This document shows, piece after piece, positions 47,778 through 56,960 of a stretch of 64,000 nt of DNA. The translations under genes and the position numbers were made by a program. The stretch's first letter is position 1; the number at the start of each line of letters is the position of its first letter. Under the pieces are notes generated by a model, which ran no database searches, was not told where the DNA came from, and saw nothing but the letters and a program-made list of their open reading frames with translations. Source of the stretch: Xanthomonas sp. DAR 35659 (GTDB taxonomy: Bacteria; Pseudomonadota; Gammaproteobacteria; Xanthomonadales; Xanthomonadaceae); the NCBI RefSeq assembly GCF_041242975.1, contig NZ_CP162488.1, positions 4,702,001 to 4,766,000 of the forward strand, in the 5' to 3' direction.

Positions 47778-48137
47778 ATGCCTCTGCATACCGAAGCCCT
47801 GGAAATCACCACCTACCGCCTGCAGGACTGCACCTGGGGCACCTTCCTGCGCGCCAACGCCGAAGTCGACGCCTGGCTGCGCCGCCAGCCCGGCTTCCGC
47901 TCGCGCCGCATCGCGCGGCGCCGCGACGGCACCGTGGTCGACATGTTGCTGTGGGACAGCGTCGCGCACGGCACCGCCTCGGCACGGCGGGTGCTGCGCG
48001 ACCTGCGCGGCGCCGCGATCCACGCGCTGATCGATCCGGACACGGTGTCGTGGGACATCGCGCCGGTGCAGCACGTCAGCGGGCAGGACACCGGCGACGA
48101 CCGCGTCGAGGCCGAAGCCGACAGCCTGGCCGCCTGA
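47778..48137 (+). CDS. small ABM-like protein, unknown function
   Basis: The 119-residue soluble protein (EITTYRLQDCTWGTFLRAN, PGFRSRRIARRRDGTVVDMLLWDS) looks like a dimeric alpha/beta-barrel domain of the antibiotic-biosynthesis-monooxygenase type, judged by its strand and helix pattern alone. It is divergent from the AraC gene, and the conserved 67-bp element lies between them. AraC regulators often control the divergently transcribed gene, so this may be a target. Confidence 0.6.
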   Translation: MPLHTEALEITTYRLQDCTWGTFLRANAEVDAWLRRQPGFRSRRIARRRDGTVVDMLLWDSVAHGTASARRVLRDLRGAAIHALIDPDTVSWDIAPVQHVSGQDTGDDRVEAEADSLAA

Positions 48138-48197
48138 TCGCGCGGCGAACGCAAGCCCGGCGGCGGCCGCGCGAGCGGCGGCCGCACGGTGCGCTCC

Positions 48198-49109
48198 TCA
48201 CACCCAGCCGCGGCGCCGGAACCACGCCAGCGGCAGCACCACGCTCAGCGCGATCACCCCCAGCGCCCAGAAGTACGCGTCGTGCCACTTGAGTTCGGGC
48301 ATGTAGGCGAAGTTCATGCCCCAGATGCCGACCAGCACCGTCGGCGGGATGCCCACCACCGACGCCACCGCCATCACCTTCATCACGTTGTTCTGGTCCA
48401 TGTTGATCATGCCCAGCACGCTGTCGAGCAGGAACTCGACGCGGTCGTCCAGGTGCTGCTCGAACTCGCTCAAGGTGACCAGGTCCTTGTGCAGCAGCGC
48501 GATGCGCTTGGCCGCATCGGCGCCGAACCAGTCCGGGGCCGCGCCGTCCAGATACGTGGCCAGGCGCAGCAGGCCCTGGCCAGCGTTGTGCAGGCCGCCC
48601 AGCCGCCGGCCCATGCCGCCGACCGCGTGCAGCATGCGCTCCAGGTCGCGCGCGCGATGCGGTTCGTCGAAGGCCACGCGGGTGGTCTCGGTAATCTGCG
48701 CCTCCAGCGCCTCCAGCCGGTCCGCCAGGCGCCCGACCAGTTGGTCGAGCAGGCGCAGCAGCAAGTCGTCGCTGCTGCGGCACGGCGTCTTGTCCAGTTG
48801 CGCGGCCACCGCGTCCAGCGAGCCCATGCGCTGCTCGCGCTGGGTCACCAGCACCCGCGGCGACAGCGCGAAGCCCAGTGGCGCGGTCGGGCCGTCGTCG
48901 TCCTGGAAGCGCGGCACGTTGAGGAACAGCACGTCGCCTTCGACCCGCACCCGGCTGCTGAACTCGATCTCGCCGATCGCCGCCCGCGTCGGCAGGGCGA
49001 ACCCCACGCTGCGGTCGGCCTCGGCCAAGTCCTCGCGGGTGGGTTGGCACAGGTCCACCCAACAGAACGGCGTGGCCGATGTCGCGGCGAGTCGGTGGAC
49101 GGTGATCAT
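48198..49109 (-). CDS. corA: CorA-family divalent metal transporter
   Basis: The 303-residue protein has a long cytoplasmic N-terminal domain, an extended helix and two C-terminal membrane spans with the family's GMN signature, GIWGMNFAYMPEL, in the periplasmic loop. It should conduct Mg2+, or Co2+/Ni2+/Zn2+ in some relatives, as a pentamer. The short positively charged tail FRRRGWV fits the family. It starts with ATG at 49109, 131 bp downstream of the permease gene. Confidence 0.92.
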   Translation of the reverse strand: MITVHRLAATSATPFCWVDLCQPTREDLAEADRSVGFALPTRAAIGEIEFSSRVRVEGDVLFLNVPRFQDDDGPTAPLGFALSPRVLVTQREQRMGSLDAVAAQLDKTPCRSSDDLLLRLLDQLVGRLADRLEALEAQITETTRVAFDEPHRARDLERMLHAVGGMGRRLGGLHNAGQGLLRLATYLDGAAPDWFGADAAKRIALLHKDLVTLSEFEQHLDDRVEFLLDSVLGMINMDQNNVMKVMAVASVVGIPPTVLVGIWGMNFAYMPELKWHDAYFWALGVIALSVVLPLAWFRRRGWV

Positions 49110-49240
49110 CGGAACCTGCGTGGCGGCGGGAGGGCGCGAGCATCCTCCGCCGCGGCTGAAGCACGCGTCAACGCGATCGCCACACGCCGCGGCAGCGCGC
49201 GCCGCACCGTGCCGACGCACGGCCGCCGCGCGCGTCGACC

Positions 49241-50620
49241 TCAGACGTGCGCGCCGCCGCGGCGCTTGAGCGCATAGCCCACGCCCAGGATCAGGAACCA
49301 TACCGGGCTGGCCAGCAAGGCCTGGCGGGTGTCGTCCTGCAGCGTCAGCAGGGCCAGCACGAAGACGAAGAACGCCAGACACACGTAGCACATGACCACG
49401 CCGCCGGGCATCTTGAACGCCGAATCCGCATGCAGTTGCGGGCGCTTTCGCCGGTAGGCGATGTAGGCGCACAGGATCAGCGACCAGACGAACATGAACA
49501 GCACCGCGGCCAGCGTGGTGACCAGGGTGAAGGCGGTGACCAGGTTCGGGATCAGGTACATCAGCACGGTGCCGCCGAGCAGGCAGGCGCAGGAGAACAG
49601 CAGCCCGCGCGCCGGCACCGCCGCGCGCGAGAGCCGGGCGAAGCCGCGCGGCGCGTGCCGCTCCTCGGCCAGGCCGTAGAGCATGCGGCTGGTGGAGAAG
49701 ATGCCGCTGTTGGCCGAGGACGTGGCCGAGGTCAGCACCACGAAATTGATCAGGCTGGCCGCGGCCGGCACGCCGGCCAGCACGAACAGCTCCACGAACG
49801 GGCTCTTGCCCGGCACCACCTCGCGCCACGGCGTCACCGCCATGATCGCGACCAGCGCCAGCACGTAGAACACCAGGATGCGCACCGGGATCGAGTTGAT
49901 CGCCTTGGGCAGGTTGCGGCGCGGGTCGGCGGTCTCGGCGGCGGTGGTGCCGACCAGTTCGATGCCGACGAAGGCGAACACCGCGATCTGGAAGCCGGCG
50001 AAGAAGCCGCCCAGCCCCATCGGGAACATGCCGCCGTCGTTCCACAGGTTGGCCAGCGAGGCCACGTGCCCGGACGGCGACCGGAAGCCCCAGGCGACCA
50101 GGCCGGCGCCGGTGAGGATCAGCGCGCAGATCGCCACGATCTTGATCAGCGCGAACCAGAATTCCATCTCGCCGAACAGCTTCACCGTCACCAGGTTCAG
50201 CCCCAGCAGCACCAGCACGCACAGCATCGCCGGGATCCACGGCGCCAGCGTGGGGAACCAGAACTGCGCATACGCGGCGATGGCGATCACGTCGGCGATG
50301 GCGGTGATGATCCAGCAGAACCAGTAGGTCCAGCCGCAGAAGAATCCGGCCCACGGTCCCAGCAGGTCGGTGGAGAAGTCGATGAACGACTTGTACTCCA
50401 GGTTCGACAGCAGCAGTTCGCCCATCGCGCGCATCACGAAGAACAGCATCACGCCGATGATCAGGTACACGAACAGGATCGACGGCCCGGCCAGGCTGAT
50501 GGTCTTGCCCGAACCCATGAACAGGCCGGTGCCGATCGCCCCGCCGATCGCGATCAGTTGCAGGTGGCGGTTGGACAGGCTGCGCTGCAGGTGATCGGGC
50601 GGAACGGACGGATCGGACAT
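49241..50620 (-). CDS. cycA: D-serine/D-alanine/glycine permease, CycA-like
   Basis: The 459-residue amino-acid transporter has about 12 spans. The start LQRSLSNRHLQLIAIGGAIGTGLFMGSG carries the APC GSG motif, and later blocks such as FAGFQIAVFAFVGIELVGTTAAET are characteristic of the CycA subgroup (family length about 470). It should import small neutral amino acids, including D-serine and D-alanine, by proton symport. The start at 50620 is chosen over 50638 by similarity. Substrate assignment follows the subfamily, not direct evidence. Confidence 0.85.
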   Translation of the reverse strand: MSDPSVPPDHLQRSLSNRHLQLIAIGGAIGTGLFMGSGKTISLAGPSILFVYLIIGVMLFFVMRAMGELLLSNLEYKSFIDFSTDLLGPWAGFFCGWTYWFCWIITAIADVIAIAAYAQFWFPTLAPWIPAMLCVLVLLGLNLVTVKLFGEMEFWFALIKIVAICALILTGAGLVAWGFRSPSGHVASLANLWNDGGMFPMGLGGFFAGFQIAVFAFVGIELVGTTAAETADPRRNLPKAINSIPVRILVFYVLALVAIMAVTPWREVVPGKSPFVELFVLAGVPAAASLINFVVLTSATSSANSGIFSTSRMLYGLAEERHAPRGFARLSRAAVPARGLLFSCACLLGGTVLMYLIPNLVTAFTLVTTLAAVLFMFVWSLILCAYIAYRRKRPQLHADSAFKMPGGVVMCYVCLAFFVFVLALLTLQDDTRQALLASPVWFLILGVGYALKRRGGAHV

Positions 50621-50758
50621 GGGCGCGGCCGGCGGCATGGAGGGTGGACGACAACATAGAAGATGCCGCGCAGGCGCGCCAGCGCGACATGGCGGCGACG
50701 GATGCGAACCGGCACGGCGAAGGCAGCGCGGCGCCGATCCTGGCGTCGCGCGCGGCGG

Positions 50759-51637
50759 TCACACCAGCTTGGTGCGGCGCCACCAGTGCGTGACCTGTTC
50801 CTCGCGCACCAGGGTGAACAGCCCGGCGCCGAGGATCAGCGCGATGCCCACCGCCATCGGCCAATCCAGATGGTCGTGGAACAGCCAGTAGCCGAAGCCG
50901 ATCGCCCACAGCATCTGGCTGTATTGGGTCGGCGCCACCGCGCTGACCGGCGCCGAGCGCGAGGCGTACATCATGAAGATCGCGGCCAGTCCGGCGAGCA
51001 GGCCGTAACCGGCCAGCAGCAGCCACTGCTGCCAGGTCGGCCACACGAAGTGCGGCAGCATCAGCAACGCGCCCATCAGCAACGGACCGAGCACGCCGGC
51101 ACCGTACAGCGTGAGACGCTTTTCGCCGGGCCCGGCCATGCGCAGGCTGATCACCGACACCGCCCCGACCAGCCCGCAGACGATGGCGGCGACATGGCCC
51201 TCGCCCAGGTGCCGGAACCCCGGTCGGAGCACGATCAGCACGCCGATGAAGCCGACGATCACCGCCAGCCAGCGCCGCCAGCGCACTTCCTCCTTGAGCA
51301 GCAGCACCGACAGGAGGGTGACGAAGATCGGCATCAGGAAGATCAGCGCGAACGCCTCGGCCATCGGCAGCAGGGTGAACGCGGTGACCGCGGACAGATT
51401 GCCGACCGCGCCGGTGAACGCGCGCAGCAACCAGATGCTGGGGCGCTGCGCCACCACCACCTCGCGCCAACGATCGCCGCGCTTCTTCAGGAACGGCAGC
51501 GCGGCGAGCATCAGCAGCGCGCCGAAGAACACCACCTCGTAGGCGGGCAGCGTGCCCTCCAGGCTCTTCACGAACGCATCGCTGATCGAATACGCGGCGT
51601 AGCAGGCGAAACCGAGCAGCACACCCTTGAGCATCAT
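50759..51637 (-). CDS. EamA/DMT-superfamily exporter
   Basis: The 292-residue protein has ten membrane spans forming two EamA repeats; the second repeat closes with the pattern QYSQMLWAIGFGYWLFHDHL typical of DMT exporters. Members export amino acids, nucleobases or metabolites. Two adjacent ATGs (51637, 51634) are possible starts. It stands alone, convergent in neither direction with a functional partner that would reveal its cargo. Confidence 0.88.
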   Translation of the reverse strand: MMLKGVLLGFACYAAYSISDAFVKSLEGTLPAYEVVFFGALLMLAALPFLKKRGDRWREVVVAQRPSIWLLRAFTGAVGNLSAVTAFTLLPMAEAFALIFLMPIFVTLLSVLLLKEEVRWRRWLAVIVGFIGVLIVLRPGFRHLGEGHVAAIVCGLVGAVSVISLRMAGPGEKRLTLYGAGVLGPLLMGALLMLPHFVWPTWQQWLLLAGYGLLAGLAAIFMMYASRSAPVSAVAPTQYSQMLWAIGFGYWLFHDHLDWPMAVGIALILGAGLFTLVREEQVTHWWRRTKLV

Positions 51638-51929
51638 GGGCCTCTTGTGATCGACGCCCTCCCGCGCCGAACGCACGGGAGGAAGCACCCATTATGCGGG
51701 CGGACCGCCCGCCTGCCGACCCGGCGCCGCCGCCGTGGCACCACGTCTTCTTAAGGAATGGGTTGCTATAACGCTCGGCGTGACCGATGGCACGCCCACG
51801 GTCATCTGCAAGGAGCAGGAGTTGCCTCCGTGTCGGGACGACGCGCATCTGACGCCGTCTTGCCGGCCTGCCTGTTGCTTTCAGCCCGTTCGCAACGCGC
51901 AGCTTGCGCGTGCAGCCAGAGACTGTCCG

Positions 51930-52625
51930 ATGCCCTCATTGTCCCATTGCCTGCCCTTTTTCCTCCTGGCGAGCCTGGTCGGTTGCCAGCCAGCCGCGCA
52001 GCCCAACCCGGTCGCCAACGCCGCCGAAGGCACCGCGCGCCCGGCGTCGCCCGGCAACAAGGCTGCCGCCGCGCCCGCCGCGGCGCCCGCGCTCTCCGGG
52101 GAAGCGTCGCTGCAACCGCTGCTCAAGCCCGGCGACCAGATCCTGGCTTTCAAACAGCATGATCTGACCGGCGACGGACAGGACGACGCGGTCGCGATCG
52201 TCCGTCATGCCGACGCCGACGCCTCGGGCAACACCTGCGAACTGCTGATCCTGCAACAGGCCAACGCGGCATGGCGCGTGACCGATCGCAGCCCCCAGGC
52301 GGTCGACTGCCTCTACAACGACGTGGCGCGCAACGCGAAGCGCCTGGACGACAACCTGAGCCTGAAAACGCAGGAAATCGTCTACGTGAACCAGCAGACG
52401 CGCAGCAATGTCACCTACACGCTGAAGTACGATTCGGCCAAGAACGCCTGGTATCTCGCGGAAGCGAGCAGCACCGCGCCGGCGGAGAACCCGCAGAGCG
52501 GTGCGATGGACGTCTTCCGCGGGACCGCCAGCTATCCGGCGGACTTCGCCTGGACCGCGATCTCGCAGATCGATCCGGAAAAACTGCAGGAAGCCATGGA
52601 CAAGCACCGCGCCATCGTCCAGTAA
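51930..52625 (+). CDS. periplasmic lipoprotein, candidate T4SS immunity protein (X-Tfi)
   Basis: The 231-residue protein has a lipoprotein signal with LLASLVGCQP. A disordered Ala/Pro linker follows, then a beta-rich domain that opens with the calcium-loop-like DLTGDGQDDAVAIV. It is 21 bp upstream of the GH19 effector and on the same strand. The X. citri immunity protein XAC2610, partner of the GH19 effector XAC2609, has the same layout: lipoprotein, loop and gene order. It should block the effector's lysozyme activity in the periplasm. Confidence 0.72.
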   Translation: MPSLSHCLPFFLLASLVGCQPAAQPNPVANAAEGTARPASPGNKAAAAPAAAPALSGEASLQPLLKPGDQILAFKQHDLTGDGQDDAVAIVRHADADASGNTCELLILQQANAAWRVTDRSPQAVDCLYNDVARNAKRLDDNLSLKTQEIVYVNQQTRSNVTYTLKYDSAKNAWYLAEASSTAPAENPQSGAMDVFRGTASYPADFAWTAISQIDPEKLQEAMDKHRAIVQ

Positions 52626-52646
52626 CCCAATCCAAGGAATGAACCC

Positions 52647-53846
52647 ATGCCCCGTTTCAACGAAAGCTCGGCACTGCTGCTCAAGACCGCGATCGATTCC
52701 GGCATCACCTCGCCAACGGAACTGGCCAACCTGATGGGAAACGCCGCCGTCGAGACCGGCCACTTCCGACGCATGCACGAAAACCTGGGCTACACCTCGG
52801 CCGACAGCGTGATCGCCGCGGTCTCCTCGGCCGATGACCGTTTCACCCGCAAGCAGGTGGAGGACGCCGTCGCCAGCCGCGACCCGCAGCGCATCGCCAC
52901 CGTGATGTACGAAAACCGCGCCGATCTCGGCAACACCGAACCCGGCGACGGCTGGCGGTTTCATGGCCGCGGCTATCTGCAGTACACCGGACGCGACAAC
53001 TACGAACGCTACGGCCAGCGCTTCAATGTCGATCTCGCCAACAACCCGGACCTGGCGGCCGAGCCGCAGACGGCGGCCAATCTCGCCGTGGCCTACTGGC
53101 GGGATCGCGTGCCGGAGAACCTGCGCGACGACGCACGTGCGGCCGGCCGCATCATCAATGGTGGCAACAACGGCGCCAACGAACGCGTGCAGGCCGCGAA
53201 CCAATGGGCCCAGACCATCACCCCCGAGCTGGTCGCCGACATCCAGAGCGGCAAGGTCTCGCTGCAGCAGTTGGCCAGCATGGGCGGAGATGAGCGCAGC
53301 CAGCAGACCCGCGCACTGCAGGAACAGTTGGCCGAGCTCGGCTACCGTGGCGCCGACGGCAAGCCGCTGCATCCCGACGGAGACTTCGGACGCAATACGC
53401 GCCACGCGCTGCAGGACTTCCAGCGCGCGCACGGGCTGGACGACGACGGCGTGGTCGGACGCGACACGCGTGCGGCACTGGCCCAGGCCAAGCAGTCCCC
53501 GCTGGTGTCCGAAGCCACGCATCCGGACAACCCGTTCTTCGCGGCGCTGCGCGAAAGCATGCCCGGCGCCAGCGCCGCGCAGGTCGCGCACACCTTGCAA
53601 GCGGCGAAAGCCGAGGGCATCAACGGGCCGCAGCAACTCCAGGCGGTGACGGTGCAGGACAACCTCGCCTTCGTCGCCGGCACCACGCCGGGGTTTCGCG
53701 CCCGTGTCGACCTGGACCAAGCGCCGCCGGTGCAGGAAAGCACCCGCCAGCTCGATGCGCAGAATCAACAGCGCGATCAGGCCTTGCAGCAACAGCCGAA
53801 TCCGCAACAGGAACCTGCGCAGGCGCGCGGCGGCATGGCGCAGTGA
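52647..53846 (+). CDS. GH19 lysozyme T4SS effector with XVIPCD (X-Tfe, XAC2609-like)
   Basis: The 399-residue protein has an N-terminal GH19 muramidase domain (about 1-210; likely catalytic E36 in AVETGHF and E45 in HENLGY), a peptidoglycan-binding domain (about 225-290, DGDFGRNTRHALQDFQ) and a C-terminal XVIPCD (about 305-399). That last domain ends in a Gln-rich tail (QQPNPQQEPAQ) and recruits effectors to VirD4. There is no signal peptide, as expected for T4SS cargo. Fusion of these three domains matches X. citri XAC2609. The T4SS apparatus is outside this window. Confidence 0.85.
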   Translation: MPRFNESSALLLKTAIDSGITSPTELANLMGNAAVETGHFRRMHENLGYTSADSVIAAVSSADDRFTRKQVEDAVASRDPQRIATVMYENRADLGNTEPGDGWRFHGRGYLQYTGRDNYERYGQRFNVDLANNPDLAAEPQTAANLAVAYWRDRVPENLRDDARAAGRIINGGNNGANERVQAANQWAQTITPELVADIQSGKVSLQQLASMGGDERSQQTRALQEQLAELGYRGADGKPLHPDGDFGRNTRHALQDFQRAHGLDDDGVVGRDTRAALAQAKQSPLVSEATHPDNPFFAALRESMPGASAAQVAHTLQAAKAEGINGPQQLQAVTVQDNLAFVAGTTPGFRARVDLDQAPPVQESTRQLDAQNQQRDQALQQQPNPQQEPAQARGGMAQ

Positions 53847-54061
53847 ACGCCGGGGACCGCGCCGCTCACGCAACGGGCGGCGTCGGGTCCCGATGGGATG
53901 CGCAACGAGACCAAACGCGTTCTGCTGGAAAGGCGCCGTGGTGGTGCCGCGGCCCGGACATTGCCCCCAGCGCGTCGGCGTGACGAGTGCAGCGCGCGTC
54001 AATCGTCGCTGTCCACCGTTGGCGCCGCGTCGGTTACGATGCGCTCCCGCATCCGAGCCTC

Positions 54062-54928
54062 ATGCCGCGCCCTGGCGCCGGCAGATACGACGTGACCCGC
54101 TATATCGGCCCCCTGCTGACCCGTCCGCTCGCCACCGCGCTGCTTGCCGTGCGCGATGCCGGCGCCACCACCTGGTCCGGCTCGCTCGACCTGGCGCGTA
54201 GCCAGGGCCAGGCACTGCTTGGCGTCGACCGCTGGCAATGGCAGGGACGCGACTACCCGTATCCGGGCAAGCTCAAGGACCGCACGATCTACCATTGGGA
54301 CGGCGAGGACTTCGCGCCGGTTTCGCGCTTCGGCGGCGCGCTGATCAAGCTGGTGCCGACCGAGTGGGGCGCGCCGACCTTCGAGATCGACGGCATCAAG
54401 ATGCTGCCCAGCGCGCAGCTGTCGCCGTTCGAGGACGCGCGGCGCAAGGTGGCGCTGGTGGAACCGCGCGGCAAGCAGGTGCTCGACACCTGCGGCGGCC
54501 TCGGCTACTTCGCCGCCTGCGCGCTGGACGCCGGCGTGGCGCGGATCCACTCGTTCGAGAAGAACGCCGACGTGCTGTGGCTGCGCACGCTCAACCCGTG
54601 GTCGCCGGACCCGGCCGCCAGCGAGGGCCGCCTGCATCTGACCCATGGCGATGTCGGCAGCGCCATCGGCGGCATCGCCGATGCGACGATGGACGCGATC
54701 CTGCACGACCCGCCGCGCTTCGGTATCGCCGGCGAACTGTACGCGCAGGCCTTCTACGATCAATTGGCGCGGGTCCTGCGCCGCGGCGGCCGGCTGTTCC
54801 ACTATACCGGCAGCCCGAACAAACTGACCAGCGGCCGCGACGTGCCGCGCGAGGTCGCCAGGCGCCTGGAAAAGGCCGGCTTCCGCGCGCAACTGGCGCT
54901 GGACGGGGTCCTGGCGACCCGCCGCTAG
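54062..54928 (+). CDS. class I SAM-dependent methyltransferase-like protein
   Basis: The 288-residue protein has the Rossmann SAM motif VLDTCGGLGYFAACAL, an acidic residue region (HSFEKNADVLWL) and a DPPR-type motif in AILHDPPRFGI, reminiscent of spermidine-synthase/RsmD-like methyltransferases. An N-terminal domain of about 140 residues precedes it. The target may be RNA or a small molecule. The start at 54062 is preferred over 53987 by the N-terminal beta-strand content. Confidence 0.75.
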   Translation: MPRPGAGRYDVTRYIGPLLTRPLATALLAVRDAGATTWSGSLDLARSQGQALLGVDRWQWQGRDYPYPGKLKDRTIYHWDGEDFAPVSRFGGALIKLVPTEWGAPTFEIDGIKMLPSAQLSPFEDARRKVALVEPRGKQVLDTCGGLGYFAACALDAGVARIHSFEKNADVLWLRTLNPWSPDPAASEGRLHLTHGDVGSAIGGIADATMDAILHDPPRFGIAGELYAQAFYDQLARVLRRGGRLFHYTGSPNKLTSGRDVPREVARRLEKAGFRAQLALDGVLATRR

Positions 54929-54998
54929 CCGACCCCGCCGGCGTCGCGGATGCCACCGCCCGCGCCAAAGCATGCAGTACGGGCCACCACCTGCCCCT

Positions 54999-55021
54999 GT
55001 AGGAGCGGCTTCAGCCGCGAC
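54999..55021 (+). repeat. 23-bp palindromic Xanthomonas repeat
   Basis: Exact GTAGGAGCGGCTTCAGCCGCGAC, identical to 18544-18566. It lies between convergent genes, a usual location for this element. Confidence 0.85.
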
Positions 55022-55070
55022 ACACAGCCCACCGCGCGCAAGCCGCCGCAGGCAACGCCCACCGCACTCC

Positions 55071-55964
55071 TCACACCGACGCCGCAAGAAGCTCACGCAC
55101 CCAGCGATGCGCCGGATCGCGATGCACCCGCTCATGCCACAGCATCGCCATCTCGTATCCAGGCACCGGCACCGGCGGCGCGCACAGGCGCAGGCCGGGG
55201 TGGCCGCGCGCCACCCGCTCCGGCAGCATCGCCACCAGATCGGTGCGCAGCAGCACGTCGATGACGAACAGGAAATGCGGCACCGACAGCGCCACCCGGC
55301 GCCGCAGCCCGCGCTCGTGCAGCGCCGCGTCGGTGACGCCGCTGAACCCGCCGCCGTCCGGCGATACGATCACGTGTTCGAGCGTGCAGAACTGCGCCGG
55401 CGTCGGCCGTCGCCGCAGGCGCGGATGGTCGGCACGGCCGGCCAGCACGTAGCGCTCGGCGAACAGCGTGCGCTGGCGCAGGGTCGGCGGCGCGCCGGCG
55501 CGGGTATGCAGGGCCAGGTCGATCTCGCCACGTTCGGCCTGGCGCGCGATCTGCAACGGCGCCACCTGCAGCACCGCCAAGCGCGTGCCCGGCGCCGCGC
55601 GGCGCAACGCCGCCAGTGCCGGCAACACGATGGTGGACTCGCCGTAATCGCTCGCCGCCACGCGCCAGGTGTCGCCGGCCTGCGCCGGATCGAACGGCGC
55701 GGCGGGCGCGACCGCGCGCTGCAGCGCCTCCAGCGCCTGCCGCAGCGGCGCGCGCAGGGCGTCGGCGCGCGCGGTCGGGCGCATCCCGCGCGGGCCCGGC
55801 AGCAGCAAGGGGTCGTCCAGCGCCTCGCGCAACCTGGCCAGGTGCACGCTGACCGACGGTTGCGACAGATGCAGGCGTTCGGCGGCGCGGGTCACGTTGT
55901 GCTCGGCCAGCAGCGCGTCCAGGGTCAGCAGCAGGTTCAGGTCCAGGCGTCCGAAATTAAGCAT
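55071..55964 (-). CDS. LysR-family transcriptional regulator
   Basis: The 297-residue protein has the LysR N-terminal helix-turn-helix (NLLLTLDALLAEHNVTRAAERLHLSQPSVS, within residues 10-40) and a C-terminal inducer-binding domain. It is divergent from a flavodoxin-fold quinone reductase gene, with an 85-bp gap that contains a palindrome; LysR regulators usually control the divergent gene. Quinone or electrophile sensing is plausible but unproven. Confidence 0.92.
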   Translation of the reverse strand: MLNFGRLDLNLLLTLDALLAEHNVTRAAERLHLSQPSVSVHLARLREALDDPLLLPGPRGMRPTARADALRAPLRQALEALQRAVAPAAPFDPAQAGDTWRVAASDYGESTIVLPALAALRRAAPGTRLAVLQVAPLQIARQAERGEIDLALHTRAGAPPTLRQRTLFAERYVLAGRADHPRLRRRPTPAQFCTLEHVIVSPDGGGFSGVTDAALHERGLRRRVALSVPHFLFVIDVLLRTDLVAMLPERVARGHPGLRLCAPPVPVPGYEMAMLWHERVHRDPAHRWVRELLAASV

Positions 55965-56005
55965 GGCTATGACTGGAATATCCGAAATTCATTTCCACTA
56001 TAGCC
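55965..56005. promoter_or_regulatory. nested palindrome between LysR and reductase genes
   Basis: GGCTAT at 55965 and ATAGCC at 56000 form the outer arms, and TGGAA with TTCCA form inner arms. It abuts the LysR start and lies 44 bp before the reductase start. LysR-family operators often contain such interrupted dyads. Confidence 0.5.
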
Positions 56006-56049
56006 AGGCGCGGCCTACGTTGCGTGTCTCCGTCATCGAAGGTCGCCCC

Positions 56050-56889
56050 ATGAACGTGCTGCTGGTCTACGCCCACCCCGAACCCACATCGCTCAACGGC
56101 GCGCTGCGCGACTTCGCCGTCCGGCGCCTGCAGGCCGCCGGACACCAGGTGCGGGTATCGGACCTGTACGCGATGCGCTGGAAGCCGACGCTCGATGCGC
56201 AGGACAGCCTGGACGGCGCCGCCGGCGCGCGCTTCGATCCCGTCCTGGACTCCGGGCGCGCCTTCGCCACTGGCCGCCAACGCGAGGACATCGCCGCCGA
56301 ACAGGAAAAACTGCGCTGGGCCGACGCCGTACTGCTGCAGTTCCCGCTGTGGTGGTTCTCGATGCCGGCGATCCTGAAAGGCTGGGTGGACCGCGTCTAC
56401 GCCTACGGTTTCGCCTACGGCGTCGGCGAACACTCCGACACCCACTGGGGCGACCGCTACGGCGAGGGAACGCTAGCCGGCAAGCGCGCGATGCTGCTCG
56501 TCACCACCGGCGGCTGGGAATCGCACTACGCCGCGCGCGGCATCAACGGGCCGATCGACGACCTGCTGTTCCCGATCCAGCACGGCATCCTGTACTACCC
56601 CGGTTTCGACGTGCTGCCGCCGTTCGTGGTCTACCGCAGCGGCCGCATGGATGCGCAGCGGTTCGCGCGGACCTGCGACGCGCTCGGCCAGCGCCTGGAC
56701 ACGCTGTGGGACACCACGCCGATCGCATTCCGCAAGCAGAACGGCGGCGACTATGCCATCCCGGACCTGACGCTGAGACCGGAGATCGCCCAGGGCCAGA
56801 CCGGGTTCGCGGCGCATGTGCTGGGGCACGAGGAGACGCGAGCCACCGAGGCAGCGCCCGCGAGCGAGCGCCGCAGCGGTCGGGCATGA
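56050..56889 (+). CDS. NAD(P)H quinone oxidoreductase (flavodoxin-like fold)
   Basis: The 279-residue protein has the NQO1/MdaB-like fold: NVLLVYAHPEPTSLNGAL at the FMN/FAD phosphate site, LQFPLWWFSMPAILKGWVDRV and LLVTTGGWESHY. It should reduce quinones or electrophiles in a two-electron step. Its divergent partner is a LysR regulator, as for many redox-responsive quinone reductases. A C-terminal extension of about 20 residues (ETRATEAAPASER) is disordered. Confidence 0.88.
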   Translation: MNVLLVYAHPEPTSLNGALRDFAVRRLQAAGHQVRVSDLYAMRWKPTLDAQDSLDGAAGARFDPVLDSGRAFATGRQREDIAAEQEKLRWADAVLLQFPLWWFSMPAILKGWVDRVYAYGFAYGVGEHSDTHWGDRYGEGTLAGKRAMLLVTTGGWESHYAARGINGPIDDLLFPIQHGILYYPGFDVLPPFVVYRSGRMDAQRFARTCDALGQRLDTLWDTTPIAFRKQNGGDYAIPDLTLRPEIAQGQTGFAAHVLGHEETRATEAAPASERRSGRA

Positions 56890-56960
56890 AGGACCGCGCC
56901 GGACGGTAGGATGGCGCGTGCGGCGAGTCCGCCGCGCTTGCCATCGGAACCCTGCCGCAC

